From Pontivivens insulae (GTDB lineage: Bacteria; Pseudomonadota; Alphaproteobacteria; Rhodobacterales; Rhodobacteraceae), in NCBI RefSeq assembly GCF_900302495.1, contig NZ_OMKW01000002.1, positions 124,001 to 188,000 on the forward strand: 64,000 nt of DNA, in the 5' to 3' direction. The notes under the pieces are model-generated. The model saw only the letters and a program-made list of their open reading frames with translations, had not been told where the DNA came from and searched no databases. Position numbers and translations under genes: made by a program. Positions 1 to 9,038 of this stretch are shown here, piece by piece. How positions within the stretch are numbered: position 1 is the stretch's first letter; each line of letters starts with the position of its first letter.

Positions 1-2
1 CC

Positions 3-116
3 CGCGAAATCATCGAGCGTGCGCACATGCTGCGCGCCGAGGCGACCCGCGACTTCTTCCGCGCGATGCGCGACGGTGTACGTAACCTTTTCGCAGGTTC
101 CGCGCGTCACGCCTGA
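3..116 (+). CDS. C-terminal end of a small basic/amphipathic protein (partial)
   Basis: An open frame enters from the left edge and stops at TGA 114-116. It encodes about 37 residues rich in Arg, Ala and aromatic pairs (for example RAEATRDFFRAMRDG). The amphipathic helix pattern resembles the short DUF1127-like or RSP_7527-like proteins common in Rhodobacteraceae, but too little is visible to assign a family. A strong terminator follows within 25 bp, so the gene ends its transcription unit here. The start lies outside the window. Confidence 0.55.
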   Translation, partial: REIIERAHMLRAEATRDFFRAMRDGVRNLFAGSARHA

Positions 117-139
117 TCGGCAATCTGACCTCCCCCGAT

Positions 140-170
140 GAGCCGCCCTTTGAGGCGGCTCTTTCGTTTT
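140..170 (+). terminator. Rho-independent terminator
   Basis: Stem GAGCCGCC (140-147) and GGCGGCTC (154-161) around a 6-nt loop, followed by TTTCGTTTT. It lies just after the partial gene at the left edge and separates it from the methyltransferase gene. Confidence 0.85.
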
Positions 171-196
171 GGGGCCATCACCTGTAAGCCCGCGCC

Positions 197-1387
197 ATGA
201 GCACAGAACGCCCCATCATCCGCCTTCGCCCGGGCCGCGCCCGCCTTGTCCGCTATGGGTTTCCGTGGGTTTATGCGGATGAGCTTGTGCTCGACCGCCG
301 CACGAAGAACATCCCAAAGGGCGCGATCGCAACGCTTCAGGACGACAAGCGCGAACCGATTGGCACGGTCACCGTGAACACGGACAGCAAGATCGCGGTG
401 CGCCTTCTGGATCGTGACCCGGCCGCGGTGATTGATCAACCTTGGATGGAGAAGCGTCTGCGACAGGCCCTCACCCTGCGGGAAGCGCTTTTCGATGCGC
501 CGTTTTACCGGCTCGTCCATGCAGAGGCTGACGGCATGCCCGGCGTCATCATTGACCGGTTTGGCGATGCGCTCGTCGTGCAGCCCAATGCGTGTTGGGC
601 AGATGTGATGTGGGATGTGTTGGAGCGCGCATTGGTGAGGGTTACCGGTGCAAGTGTCATCGTCAAAAACATGTCCGGGCGTGCCCGTGTTCTGGAGGGG
701 CTGCCCGAAGGGCTTGAAGTCACGACCGGGGCGATCTCGGCGCCGGTGCCCGTGCCGATGAATGGCGCGACATACATGGCCGACTTGATCGGTGGACAGA
801 AAACCGGGCTCTTCTTCGATCAGCGGCCCAACCATGCCTTTGCGGCTGGTCTGGCAAAGGGCGGCGATGTGCTCGACGTGTTTTCGCATGTGGGTGGCTT
901 CGGGCTTGCGGCTTTGGCTCAAGGCGCGACATCGGCGCTCGCGGTTGACGGATCAGCGGCGGCGCTGGAGCTTGCGCAGGCGGGTGCCGAGGCTGCAGGT
1001 GTTCTGGATCGGTTCGATACGCGTAAGGGCGATGCATTCGAGGTTATGGCTCAGCTGACGAAAGAGCGGGCCCAGTTCGACGTCGTCATCTGCGATCCGC
1101 CTGCCTTTGCGCCCAACAAGGGTGTACTGGACAAGGGCTTGCGCGCTTACGAGCGTGTGGCGCGGATGGCCAGCGCCCTTGTCAATCCGGGCGGCTATCT
1201 GGTGCTGTGTTCCTGCTCCCATGCTGCTGATATTGCGAAGTTTCGTGAGGTTTCGCTGCGCGGCGTATCGCGCGCCGGGCGGGATGCTCAGCTGATCTAT
1301 ACCGGCTTTGCCGGGCCTGATCATCCGGTTCATCCGATGTTGGCGGAAAGCGCCTATCTCAAGTCGATTGCGGTGCGACTGGCGTAA
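197..1387 (+). CDS. rlmI: Class I SAM-dependent 23S rRNA (cytosine-C5) methyltransferase, RlmI-like
   Basis: The 396-residue protein has the RlmI/RlmK layout. An N-terminal PUA-like RNA-binding domain (about residues 5-75) is followed by a central region with HAEADGMPGVIIDRFGD, then a Rossmann methyltransferase fold. The SAM-binding loop is VLDVFSHVGGFGL near residue 225 and the catalytic motif is DPPAFAP near residue 300. A CSCSH segment near residue 335 fits the second cysteine motif of m5C enzymes. RlmI of E. coli methylates C1962 of 23S rRNA; the same site here is inferred. The TAA stop overlaps the next start by one base (TAATG), so the two genes are probably translationally coupled. Confidence 0.85.
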   Translation: MSTERPIIRLRPGRARLVRYGFPWVYADELVLDRRTKNIPKGAIATLQDDKREPIGTVTVNTDSKIAVRLLDRDPAAVIDQPWMEKRLRQALTLREALFDAPFYRLVHAEADGMPGVIIDRFGDALVVQPNACWADVMWDVLERALVRVTGASVIVKNMSGRARVLEGLPEGLEVTTGAISAPVPVPMNGATYMADLIGGQKTGLFFDQRPNHAFAAGLAKGGDVLDVFSHVGGFGLAALAQGATSALAVDGSAAALELAQAGAEAAGVLDRFDTRKGDAFEVMAQLTKERAQFDVVICDPPAFAPNKGVLDKGLRAYERVARMASALVNPGGYLVLCSCSHAADIAKFREVSLRGVSRAGRDAQLIYTGFAGPDHPVHPMLAESAYLKSIAVRLA

Positions 1388-1917
1388 TGCGCGCGGTACT
1401 GGATGCCTGCGTTCTCTATCCCACGATTCAACGTGAGATCCTTCTCAGTGCTGCTGCACGCGGAGATTTTGAGCCAATCTGGTCAGCACGTCTGTTGGAG
1501 GAATGGCGCCGTGCAGCAGCCCGTGCAGGAGCGGCTGTCGAGGCGCAGGCGCGTGTGGAAATCGCGCTCGTTGAGGCGCGCTTTCCGGCCGCAAACCAGT
1601 TGACGCCGCCGCGTGATGACCTTTGGTTGCCCGATCTTGACGACATTCATGTTTTGGCCACGGCGTTGGAATCCAAGGCAAATCTGATCGTAACCCGCAA
1701 CCTTAAGGACTTTCCGCCGCGCGTCCTCGCCGGTCATCAACTCACGGCGCAATCGGCGGATTCGTTTCTGCTCGAACTGCATTTGGAACGCTCACTTGCC
1801 GTTGAAGTAGAGGCTGTTCGGGCAGAAGCCGAGCGGCTTTCGGGAGAGGATCAACCGTTGCGCCCTTTGCTCAAACGTGCGGGATTGCCCAGATTGGCCA
1901 AGGCTTTAGCGGGGTAG
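1387..1917 (+). CDS. PIN-domain ribonuclease-like protein
   Basis: 176 residues. The start MRAVLDACVLYP carries the first PIN-domain aspartate (D7). A second acidic cluster, LPDLDDIHVLATA, lies near residue 85, and TRNLKDFP near residue 105 supplies the last conserved acidic position. These match the metal-binding quartet of PIN nucleases. VapC toxins share the fold, but no small antitoxin gene adjoins this one. It is fused by a one-base overlap to the rRNA methyltransferase gene, which suggests an RNA-processing or RNA-quality role rather than a classical toxin; that is inference. The 3' end overlaps the convergent M48 gene by 12 bp. Confidence 0.75.
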   Translation: MRAVLDACVLYPTIQREILLSAAARGDFEPIWSARLLEEWRRAAARAGAAVEAQARVEIALVEARFPAANQLTPPRDDLWLPDLDDIHVLATALESKANLIVTRNLKDFPPRVLAGHQLTAQSADSFLLELHLERSLAVEVEAVRAEAERLSGEDQPLRPLLKRAGLPRLAKALAG

Positions 1918-2601
1918 CGGCTTCCGGTTCCAGTTGCGTGCCAGGTGCTCGATCGAGGCTATCCGCTGTTCTGCTTTCGGGTGGCTCATGAACCATGCAG
2001 GTGTGTTCGCGGGCCCGCCTGCGAGCCGCTCCAGCTTTTGAAACAGGCTGCGTTGCGGGCTGATCCCGATCCCTATTTTTGTAAGTAAAGCAGCGGCATA
2101 GGCGTCAGCTTCGTATTCGTCATCACGGCTCAATCTGGCCGCCAGCATTTGCACCGCCATGCTCGCCAGCCATGGTCCGATAAAGGGGATGAAACGTCCG
2201 ATCACCATGGTCAGCACGACCCGGATCGCGTTCTGGCCGGAGAAGTCGAGCATGCGGCGTTGAGAGTGGCCAAGGGCCACGTGACCGAGTTCGTGGGCGA
2301 TGACAGAGGCGATCTCTTCTGCAGTGACCTCGCCGAGGCGATACTTGTCCATGAAGCCGCGCGTGATGAAGACGCGGCCATCGGGGGCCGCCAACCCATT
2401 GATAACAGGTGTATCCTGTACGTAGACCTTCAATGGTGGCAGATCGAGCGCACGGGCCATCCGATCCACAATCGCCATGATCTGAGCATCGCGCAGAGGC
2501 GTTGAGGTCGCATCAAGCCGTCGGGCCATTGTGCGGCTGGAGAACTGCCACATGACCAGGCCAGAGATTACGGCGATCAGAATTGGAACTAGCATTGCCA
2601 T
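1906..2601 (-). CDS. M48-family (HtpX-like) zinc metallopeptidase, membrane-anchored
   Basis: 231 residues with one N-terminal membrane helix (about 3-20). The HEXXH zinc motif HELGH is at 103-107 (context SVIAHELGHVALGH) and the downstream zinc ligand lies in DDEYEADAYA near residue 160. A second hydrophobic stretch (VLTMVIGRFIPFIGPWLA) lies between them. It is shorter than E. coli HtpX (about 290 residues) because it lacks the double N-terminal hairpin, so it is better described as an M48 relative. The likely role is degrading damaged membrane or periplasmic proteins. Its upstream region holds the 11-bp-spaced GTGCAC array. Confidence 0.85.
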   Translation of the reverse strand: MAMLVPILIAVISGLVMWQFSSRTMARRLDATSTPLRDAQIMAIVDRMARALDLPPLKVYVQDTPVINGLAAPDGRVFITRGFMDKYRLGEVTAEEIASVIAHELGHVALGHSQRRMLDFSGQNAIRVVLTMVIGRFIPFIGPWLASMAVQMLAARLSRDDEYEADAYAAALLTKIGIGISPQRSLFQKLERLAGGPANTPAWFMSHPKAEQRIASIEHLARNWNRKPLPR

Positions 2602-2672
2602 GGCTGATAAGGTGGGGCTTGTGGCTGCGTTTCACAATCCCATGTGCTGCGGCAAGTCGACCTGAAAAAGCT

Positions 2673-2711
2673 GTGCACAAAGCGTGCACAGGACGTACAC
2701 AACCCGTGCAC
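2673..2711. promoter_or_regulatory. Array of four GTGCAC-like hexamers at exact 11-bp spacing
   Basis: GTGCAC occurs at 2673, 2684 and 2706, and GTACAC at 2695. Each unit is 11 bp, so all sites face nearly the same side of the helix. Each hexamer is itself a palindrome or close to one. The array sits 72 bp upstream of the M48 protease start and just after the tetR stop codon, so it is placed to control the protease gene. The binding protein is unknown. Confidence 0.6.
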
Positions 2712-2716
2712 CGATA

Positions 2717-3289
2717 TTATGGCACATAGCCTGGTGGCATTTGTGGGACACCATAGAGATCGAGCAGCGCATGGACAGGTGGGCTGATGCGTGATCCGCC
2801 ATCTGCGGCGAGCGCCTCCAATCCAAGATTGGCTGCATAGAGCAGCCTTGCATGTGGCTCTGTCGGCAGCTGTGCCTCTGTCAGGCATTTGGCGACATAG
2901 GCGATGCGCTGTTCATCCACAGCTGCCACGCGCGCTGCGACGACCGGATCGAAGCGCCCCCAGTCGCGCAATGCGGGTTCGCCGCGCGCGCCGCCATGCG
3001 GTTCGGCAAGCGCGAGGTCGAGAAGATCGGCCAGTTTGCGCAGTCTTGCAGCGCCGGGGGGCAGGGGGTCGAGCTGGTCGATGATCCTCGTGAGAGCGGA
3101 CGCTTCCCAATAGGAGAGCATCGCATCGCGCAGCGCCGTTGGCCCTTCGAAATGCCAATAGAACGATCCTTTGGTGCTGCCGATGGACCGGGCAATCGGT
3201 TCGACCTTCAGCGCGGCTGGTCCCCCCGTCGCGAGGGCACGGAAGGCGGCAAGGATCCAGTCGGTTTTGGTGAGGCGTTGTTTGGGCAT
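2717..3289 (-). CDS. TetR/AcrR-family transcriptional repressor
   Basis: 190 residues from ATG 3289, where the family start MPKQRLTKTDW lies. Longer in-frame extensions run through the operators and are rejected. The N-terminal helix-turn-helix is typical: ILAAFRALATGGPAALKVEPIA, then STKGSFYWHFEGPTALRDAML. The C-terminal ligand-binding domain is variable. The gene is divergent from a small membrane protein gene at 3372, and the gap holds two matching palindromes, one beside each start codon. Autoregulation together with repression of the neighbour is the simple reading. Confidence 0.88.
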   Translation of the reverse strand: MPKQRLTKTDWILAAFRALATGGPAALKVEPIARSIGSTKGSFYWHFEGPTALRDAMLSYWEASALTRIIDQLDPLPPGAARLRKLADLLDLALAEPHGGARGEPALRDWGRFDPVVAARVAAVDEQRIAYVAKCLTEAQLPTEPHARLLYAANLGLEALAADGGSRISPPVHALLDLYGVPQMPPGYVP

Positions 3290-3296
3290 ATTGAAA

Positions 3297-3314
3297 CCAT
3301 ACGGAAGCGTATGG
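3297..3314. promoter_or_regulatory. TetR-type operator 1
   Basis: Perfect inverted repeat CCATACG-gaag-CGTATGG, 7 bp upstream of the tetR start codon. It shares both 7-bp arms exactly with operator 2. Confidence 0.8.
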
Positions 3315-3337
3315 ACAGCGACAAGGGATTGTGCAAA

Positions 3338-3355
3338 CCATACGCTACCGTATGG
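3338..3355. promoter_or_regulatory. TetR-type operator 2
   Basis: Perfect inverted repeat CCATACG-ctac-CGTATGG, 16 bp upstream of the start of the divergent membrane protein gene. Its centre lies 41 bp from that of operator 1. Confidence 0.8.
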
Positions 3356-3371
3356 AATCAGGAGACCTGCC

Positions 3372-3731
3372 ATGTCCGTTGCGATGATTGTGGCCAGCGC
3401 GCTGTCTGCGCTGACTTTTGGAATACATGTCTGGATGGGCGGGCCGGAGATCCATCGGCCTATTCAGGGCAGCGCGCTGTCCACAGGGTTGCGCGCGATG
3501 TCGGCGGTGCTGTGGCACGCGGTCACCGTTGTTCTTGCCGTGATGGCCGGGGCCACGGCCTGGCTGGTCGTCGCGGATGAGCCGGGATTGGCTTGGACGC
3601 TGATCGCAATCTGCGTCGGATGGGCTGGGTTGTTCCTTTGGTATGGGTGGAGCCGCCTTGGCTCCCTCAAACCGATGCCGCAATGGGTGATTTTTCTGGC
3701 ACTGGCCGGATTGATCGGCGTGGGTATGTAG
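3372..3731 (+). CDS. Small four-helix membrane protein under TetR control
   Basis: 119 residues starting MSVAMIVASALSALTFGIHV, with about four hydrophobic segments (near 2-20, 40-62, 68-88 and 98-118). The start is chosen by a CAGGAGA Shine-Dalgarno sequence just upstream; longer frames run through the operators. No enzymatic motif is seen. The divergent TetR regulator and twin operators suggest it responds to a small molecule, perhaps as a transport or membrane-protection factor. The function is unknown. Confidence 0.75.
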   Translation: MSVAMIVASALSALTFGIHVWMGGPEIHRPIQGSALSTGLRAMSAVLWHAVTVVLAVMAGATAWLVVADEPGLAWTLIAICVGWAGLFLWYGWSRLGSLKPMPQWVIFLALAGLIGVGM

Positions 3732-3736
3732 CGGGG

Positions 3737-4753
3737 TCAGTCGCGGGCAAGTTCCGGATGCGCATAGGCCTCCGGGTAGGGCATGGGCGCGTGGGGGCCC
3801 AGCGGGATCACACCATTCCACGAGCGTCCGAAATAGCCCTGTCTGCAATGGATCAGCGATCCCGCCTCCGCGACACCATCGAGCCCATGGACCCGGCACA
3901 ACCAACGCCAGAGGTGGGGATAGTCGAGGATCTTGGCCCCGTTCAGCTTCATGCGCAGGTAATAGACCGGGTCGTGGCGATAGAGCGTTGGAAAGAGGCG
4001 CAAGTCCGCTTCGGTGAACGCATCGCCCGTCAGGAAGGAACGGCCGTCAGACAGCAGGTTGTTGAGGAAGGCAAGTGTCTCGAAATAGGCGGTGTAGGCG
4101 GCTTGGTAGACCTGTTGGTCTGACGAAAAGCCCGCCTTGTAGGCCCCGTTGTTGATCGTGACATAGATGCGGTCGTTGAGCTCTTCGATCTGTTGGCGTG
4201 TCGCCTGGTCTTCGGGCAAGAGTCGCGGTCGATTTGCCGGGGCGCCGAGCGCTGCTGCATGAGCATCGAGCATGCGCAGGATCTCTGCGCTTTCGTTGTT
4301 CACGATGCGGCCCGCGATCTTGTCGTAGAGGATCGGGACGGATTGTTCGTCTGATCCCTCGCGCTGGTAGATTTGCTTGGCCAGCCGCAGGCCCTCACCC
4401 GTGCCCGTCTCCGCCGTACATTCGGGGAGCGTCGTGCCGGTCAGGCTGGCGGTGCGGGCAGGGGAGAACTCCCACAGATTGGGGCCAACTGGGTCGTCCT
4501 CGGTTGTGCGGTTGGGGAAGGCCACGTCCATCGTGATGCTGTCTTGCAGGCCCAGCACGGCGCGCGCGAGGGTGACGCGGTGGCACCACGGGCAGTTGAG
4601 CGCAACGAAGAGATGATAGCGCCCCGGTTCCGCCGGAAAGCCCGGGTCGCCGACGGCATGGCGAAAGCCGCTGACGCCACGCACGAACTCTCCCTTAGCC
4701 CGGCGCTTGGCGGCGTTGTGCTGGCTCTCTTCGGTGGAGGTGTCTTTGGTCAT
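3737..4753 (-). CDS. Glutathionyl-hydroquinone reductase-like (Xi-class) glutathione S-transferase
   Basis: 338 residues from ATG 4753; a TTG 36 bp upstream is a possible alternative start. The thioredoxin-fold domain carries NCPWCHR (Cys54 and Cys57), the catalytic signature of Xi-class GSTs (YqjG/ECM4 family). A helical C-terminal domain contains NNGAYKAGFSSDQQVYQAAY and FTEADLRLFPTLYRHDPVYY, both typical of the family. Such enzymes reduce glutathionyl-hydroquinones using glutathione. The gene lies convergent to the TetR-controlled membrane protein with 5 bp between the stops. Confidence 0.9.
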   Translation of the reverse strand: MTKDTSTEESQHNAAKRRAKGEFVRGVSGFRHAVGDPGFPAEPGRYHLFVALNCPWCHRVTLARAVLGLQDSITMDVAFPNRTTEDDPVGPNLWEFSPARTASLTGTTLPECTAETGTGEGLRLAKQIYQREGSDEQSVPILYDKIAGRIVNNESAEILRMLDAHAAALGAPANRPRLLPEDQATRQQIEELNDRIYVTINNGAYKAGFSSDQQVYQAAYTAYFETLAFLNNLLSDGRSFLTGDAFTEADLRLFPTLYRHDPVYYLRMKLNGAKILDYPHLWRWLCRVHGLDGVAEAGSLIHCRQGYFGRSWNGVIPLGPHAPMPYPEAYAHPELARD

Positions 4754-4967
4754 GGGGTGAGAGTGGTCCGCAGCGGCGGAAGGATGCAAGCGTCATGGCG
4801 CAATTGGGGCAAATCAAGCCTCCAATTGCAGACTGCGAGGATGCTTCGATGGTTGTTCGACAGCTAAAGAATGGTCGTTTGGCTTGGGGCACGCCAGCGG
4901 CACAATCACGAGGTGTGTTCTTAGCGTTCAATCTGGTGCAGCCTACGGAACCTCTGTCCGTCAAGAC

Positions 4968-4990
4968 GCAGGCCCGATCATCGGGCCTGC
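4968..4990 (-). terminator. Hairpin downstream of the orphan gene at 5007
   Basis: Perfect 10-bp stem GCAGGCCCGA / TCGGGCCTGC with a 3-nt loop, placed 16 bp past the stop of the minus-strand gene. There is no clear U-tract, so it may act as an RNA 3' end stabiliser or a weak terminator. Confidence 0.6.
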
Positions 4991-5006
4991 GCTCCTAGAA
5001 TTGCGA

Positions 5007-5510
5007 TTAAGGCGATGTGATCGTGAAAACTGCCGCCGGATTGACATTGTCGGGGTCGTAATCAAACAGCTGAAAGGTATTCGGGCCGCCTTGTTTTACG
5101 ATGACGCACTGGCCCGGCTTATCTGATGATTTGTTCCAAACAACGGGCAGCAACACGACATCGCCTTCATCCCCGTCAGCGACGGGTTCAATCCTGAATG
5201 CTTCCCAACTGTCTACAGTGGGAACGTCGTCGTCGTACTGGCAATTGAACGTACCCTGATTGGGTTCAGCACGGAGGTAAATCTTCTGATTATTCTGCTC
5301 TTGGAAAACGAAATACACGTCGTTCTTGTCCGGGTCAGGGCCGGGCATGCACACGAGATTTACCGGGTCGATGCCAGAACCATCCGTTCGCAAAATAGCT
5401 ACGCCGACGCCATAGGGGCTGGGCTTGCCGGCGGAGTCACCGGAGATATACAAACTGTATTCGGGGAAGTGTTTACACTTGACGACTGCGGATAGTGAAA
5501 AAAGGGCCAT
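5007..5510 (-). CDS. Orphan 167-residue protein, probably all-beta
   Basis: Start ATG 5510 is supported by GGGAGGTCAGA directly upstream. The protein has no signal peptide or membrane helix. It is acidic, rich in Asp, Pro, Val and aromatic residues, with short strand-like segments such as YSLYISGD, IYLRAEPNQGTF and FQLFDYDPDNVNP. I do not recognise a family; a beta-trefoil or lectin-like fold is conceivable but unproven. The gene and the roughly 260 bp upstream of it are visibly richer in A and T than their neighbours, which fits recent acquisition. Confidence 0.65.
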   Translation of the reverse strand: MALFSLSAVVKCKHFPEYSLYISGDSAGKPSPYGVGVAILRTDGSGIDPVNLVCMPGPDPDKNDVYFVFQEQNNQKIYLRAEPNQGTFNCQYDDDVPTVDSWEAFRIEPVADGDEGDVVLLPVVWNKSSDKPGQCVIVKQGGPNTFQLFDYDPDNVNPAAVFTITSP

Positions 5511-5771
5511 TCTGACCTCCCTCTGTTGCTTTTCGAGTGAGGGCATCGTTGTTCAGGACGTTGTTTTCGGAAACGATTTGCGCGACTAAATTTTACGTAA
5601 GCGCCGCAATTTGATCGTTAGTTTTCAACGTTTTGCCACGAATTGACCATTTTCGGCTTTGCGCTCAATCAGGGCAACTTGTCAGATTCGCGCCGACAAC
5701 TCTCAGATGAGCTGGGTGTAGTTTAAGTTACAGATAAACCTCAAAATTTATCTAGTTTTCGGTGAATTGTG
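5511..5771. other. AT-rich gap between the orphan gene and the VWA gene
   Basis: About 260 bp with several A/T runs (for example near 5585-5595 and 5725-5760). It must hold the promoter of the orphan minus-strand gene, but I could not define boxes. I see no ORF or RNA gene in it. Confidence 0.4.
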
Positions 5772-6956
<1,185 letters not shown>

Positions 6957-6959
6957 GGA

Positions 6960-7136
6960 TCAGAAGAACCAGTTGTTGCCGAAGTCGAACCACATGAGAA
7001 TGAAGAACGCGACGACGGTGAAGGCAAAGCCATGGGCCAAACCCCATGTTGCCATATCCGCCGCTTTGCCACCCCGTTTGCGCGCACGCCATGCGCCGAT
7101 GACCAACCCGATGATGCCGATGATGAGTGCGTTCAT
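6960..7136 (-). CDS. Small membrane protein (58 residues)
   Basis: MNALIIGIIGLVIGAWRARK begins a protein with two hydrophobic segments separated by a basic Lys/Arg loop (RARKRGGK). The start at 7136 is preferred over the one at 7151 because AAGGAC lies 6 nt upstream of it. It is co-directional with the CoxE-like gene and 3 bp away, so the two are probably co-transcribed. No family assignment. Confidence 0.65.
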   Translation of the reverse strand: MNALIIGIIGLVIGAWRARKRGGKAADMATWGLAHGFAFTVVAFFILMWFDFGNNWFF

Positions 7137-7318
7137 GGGGCTGTCCTTCATGCGCTGCCTGTCACCCTTCGTTTTTGGGGATCATCGCGCGGAAGGGCAA
7201 GGGGGGCGTTGCGTCGCGGGGGAAAGTTGAGACCGAACAGAGGATGCGCCCTCCAAGCCGCACCCTCTGTTCCTGTCGACCTGACGGCAAGTAAACGATG
7301 CCGATCAGGATTTGAGTT

Positions 7319-7342
7319 GGGCGCCCCCTGAGGGAGGCGCCC
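7319..7342 (-). terminator. Hairpin 3' of the DUF4394 gene
   Basis: GGGCGCC and GGCGCCC arms extended by CCC/GGG with a bulged A, 25 bp after the stop of the minus-strand gene at 7367. No long U-tract is seen. Confidence 0.6.
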
Positions 7343-7366
7343 GCCCATGGCGCATCGGAATGGAGA

Positions 7367-8221
7367 TTACATGCCCATGGAAACGGCGAAGCCGGTAAAA
7401 CCGCCCATGCCGAGATCGGCCAGCAATGTCGCCTCGGCTGTTTCGAGGTTGATGGCGTAGAGACCTGCGGTCGACGCGCCTTCGGTCTGAAGGATCGCAT
7501 AGGCCGCGTCCTGGCCCTCGGCTGCGGAAACGATGTCAAACCCACCCATGCCAGAGAAGTCGACGGCAGCCCCATCCACTGTGATCGAACCGACGGTCAT
7601 CAGCTCACCGGCATTGTTTGCAAGGCTGACCAGGCTGTCGGTTTCAGCGTCGATGGCGTATTGGAACGTTGAGGACGCGGTGCTGCCAGCAATCGCATTC
7701 GTATACGCATTCGCAAAGATCATCGGTGTGGTGCCCACGTTCAGGTCGCCTTCGGCATAAAACGGGTCCGTGAAACGCAGCACGCTGTTCGCGCGGTCAT
7801 CGTCATCCCCAAAGCCGACGGGGAAGTAGACGAGATTTGCCCCGGCAGAGGTGACGGCACGCACCGCGTCGATCGCGTTGTTAAAGTCAAAGGCCGTCAT
7901 GGCGCCGGATGCGATGGTCGCCTCATCCGCGAAGGTCGCGCCGAGATCAGTCAACTCACCCGTCATCGCATTCACTGTATAGACCGCGCCGTCTGCGATG
8001 CCCACCAGCGCCCCCGTGACCGGGCGATAGGCGATGCCGGCGAGCGGTGTCGAAAGCTCGAACGTGTTGATCGCGCCGGGCTCTGCAATGCTGTCCATGG
8101 TCACGAGCGTCGTGCCGTTATTGGCAAGCGCATAGCCCATGGTTCCGGCGTGGCCGTCGGCAAAGCTGGGTGCCGCAGCCGTGGTCAACAATACAGAGGT
8201 GATGGAAGCGAAGCGGGTCAT
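7367..8221 (-). CDS. Secreted DUF4394-type beta-propeller-like protein
   Basis: 284 residues from ATG 8221, with GAAAGGA 8 nt upstream. A Sec signal (MTRFASITSVLLTTAAAPSF, cleavage near ADG) is followed by repeated strand-rich segments such as GYALANNGTTLVTMDS, GIAYRPVTGALVGIADGAVYTV and LVYFPVGFGDDDDRANSVL. The pattern matches DUF4394 proteins, which describe a gradually built beta structure and are of unknown function. Likely periplasmic or extracellular. It is divergent from another secreted protein gene at 8372. Confidence 0.75.
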   Translation of the reverse strand: MTRFASITSVLLTTAAAPSFADGHAGTMGYALANNGTTLVTMDSIAEPGAINTFELSTPLAGIAYRPVTGALVGIADGAVYTVNAMTGELTDLGATFADEATIASGAMTAFDFNNAIDAVRAVTSAGANLVYFPVGFGDDDDRANSVLRFTDPFYAEGDLNVGTTPMIFANAYTNAIAGSTASSTFQYAIDAETDSLVSLANNAGELMTVGSITVDGAAVDFSGMGGFDIVSAAEGQDAAYAILQTEGASTAGLYAINLETAEATLLADLGMGGFTGFAVSMGM

Positions 8222-8371
8222 AAAATATCCTTTCAAGGCAGTGGCGTTTCGGTTTTTCCGATCCGTCATGCCCCTAACCACGGCGTTCGCCGGGAGAAGT
8301 TTCAAATAGATGTCAGTTTTTTGCGGGCGGTGTTTTGGCTAGGGTGCGGAAAGACGAAAGGGGGTGCACGC

Positions 8372-9025
8372 ATGTTTCGACGGCTTGGGTTGATCGCTGT
8401 TTTCCTGGCGCCCCTGAGGGCACAGGCAGAGCCGTGCCCCGACTTCTATCGCTTCGTCGACTTTGGCCTGCCCGACGCCGAGGGCGCGTTGCATCGGGGC
8501 GGGCCGGTGGTGCGGGCGGAGGGCTTTGCTGGCGAGACATTGTTAGAGGCTGCTGCAACTGAGTGCGTCACAGTTTCACCGTTGTCGCGCGATGGCCATG
8601 GCAATCCGATGCCGGTTGTGAGCCGCATCGGTTTCAGGGTTGCGCGTCTCGACAGTGTGTTTGACTCTCTGTCCGTCTTTGTTGCCCAAGACAGTTTGCG
8701 ATTTGCACAGGAGGCCGCGATGCCTCATCGCGCAGCGGTTGCGGGACATGATGCGGCGATCTTCCGTGGGGCGGATATTCTGTGCGTGGATCAGACGAAT
8801 GGACTGAGCTGTCAGATTGCATCGCCTTTCGACGCGGCAGGCCCCGTGGTGGCCTATTGCGAGGCTTCCGCCTGTCATCTGCCTGCGATGGCGCTCAATG
8901 ACAGGATCCTGGTTGAGGCTCGGTGGCCAGCCACCGACGAGGGGGTAGAGGCGCTGGCTGAAATGATCCGCGCGCAGGATCAGGCGATAGACGCCTTTTT
9001 GACGCCGATCTCGTCCGGTCTGTGA
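8372..9025 (+). CDS. Secreted protein of unknown function with four or more cysteines
   Basis: 217 residues. MFRRLGLIAVFLAPLRAQA is a clear signal peptide with cleavage before EPCPDF. The mature part holds Cys residues (EPCPDF, ATECVT, ILCVD, LSCQI, AYCEASACH) likely to form disulfides. No recognised domain. It faces the DUF4394 gene head to head across a 150-bp promoter region. Confidence 0.7.
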   Translation: MFRRLGLIAVFLAPLRAQAEPCPDFYRFVDFGLPDAEGALHRGGPVVRAEGFAGETLLEAAATECVTVSPLSRDGHGNPMPVVSRIGFRVARLDSVFDSLSVFVAQDSLRFAQEAAMPHRAAVAGHDAAIFRGADILCVDQTNGLSCQIASPFDAAGPVVAYCEASACHLPAMALNDRILVEARWPATDEGVEALAEMIRAQDQAIDAFLTPISSGL

Positions 9026-9038
9026 GCGTGCGGCGCCC

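Noticed and set aside
4795-4998. Short frame in the gap after the GST gene
   Set aside because: No clear ribosome site or homology-like features, and it runs into the hairpin at 4968.
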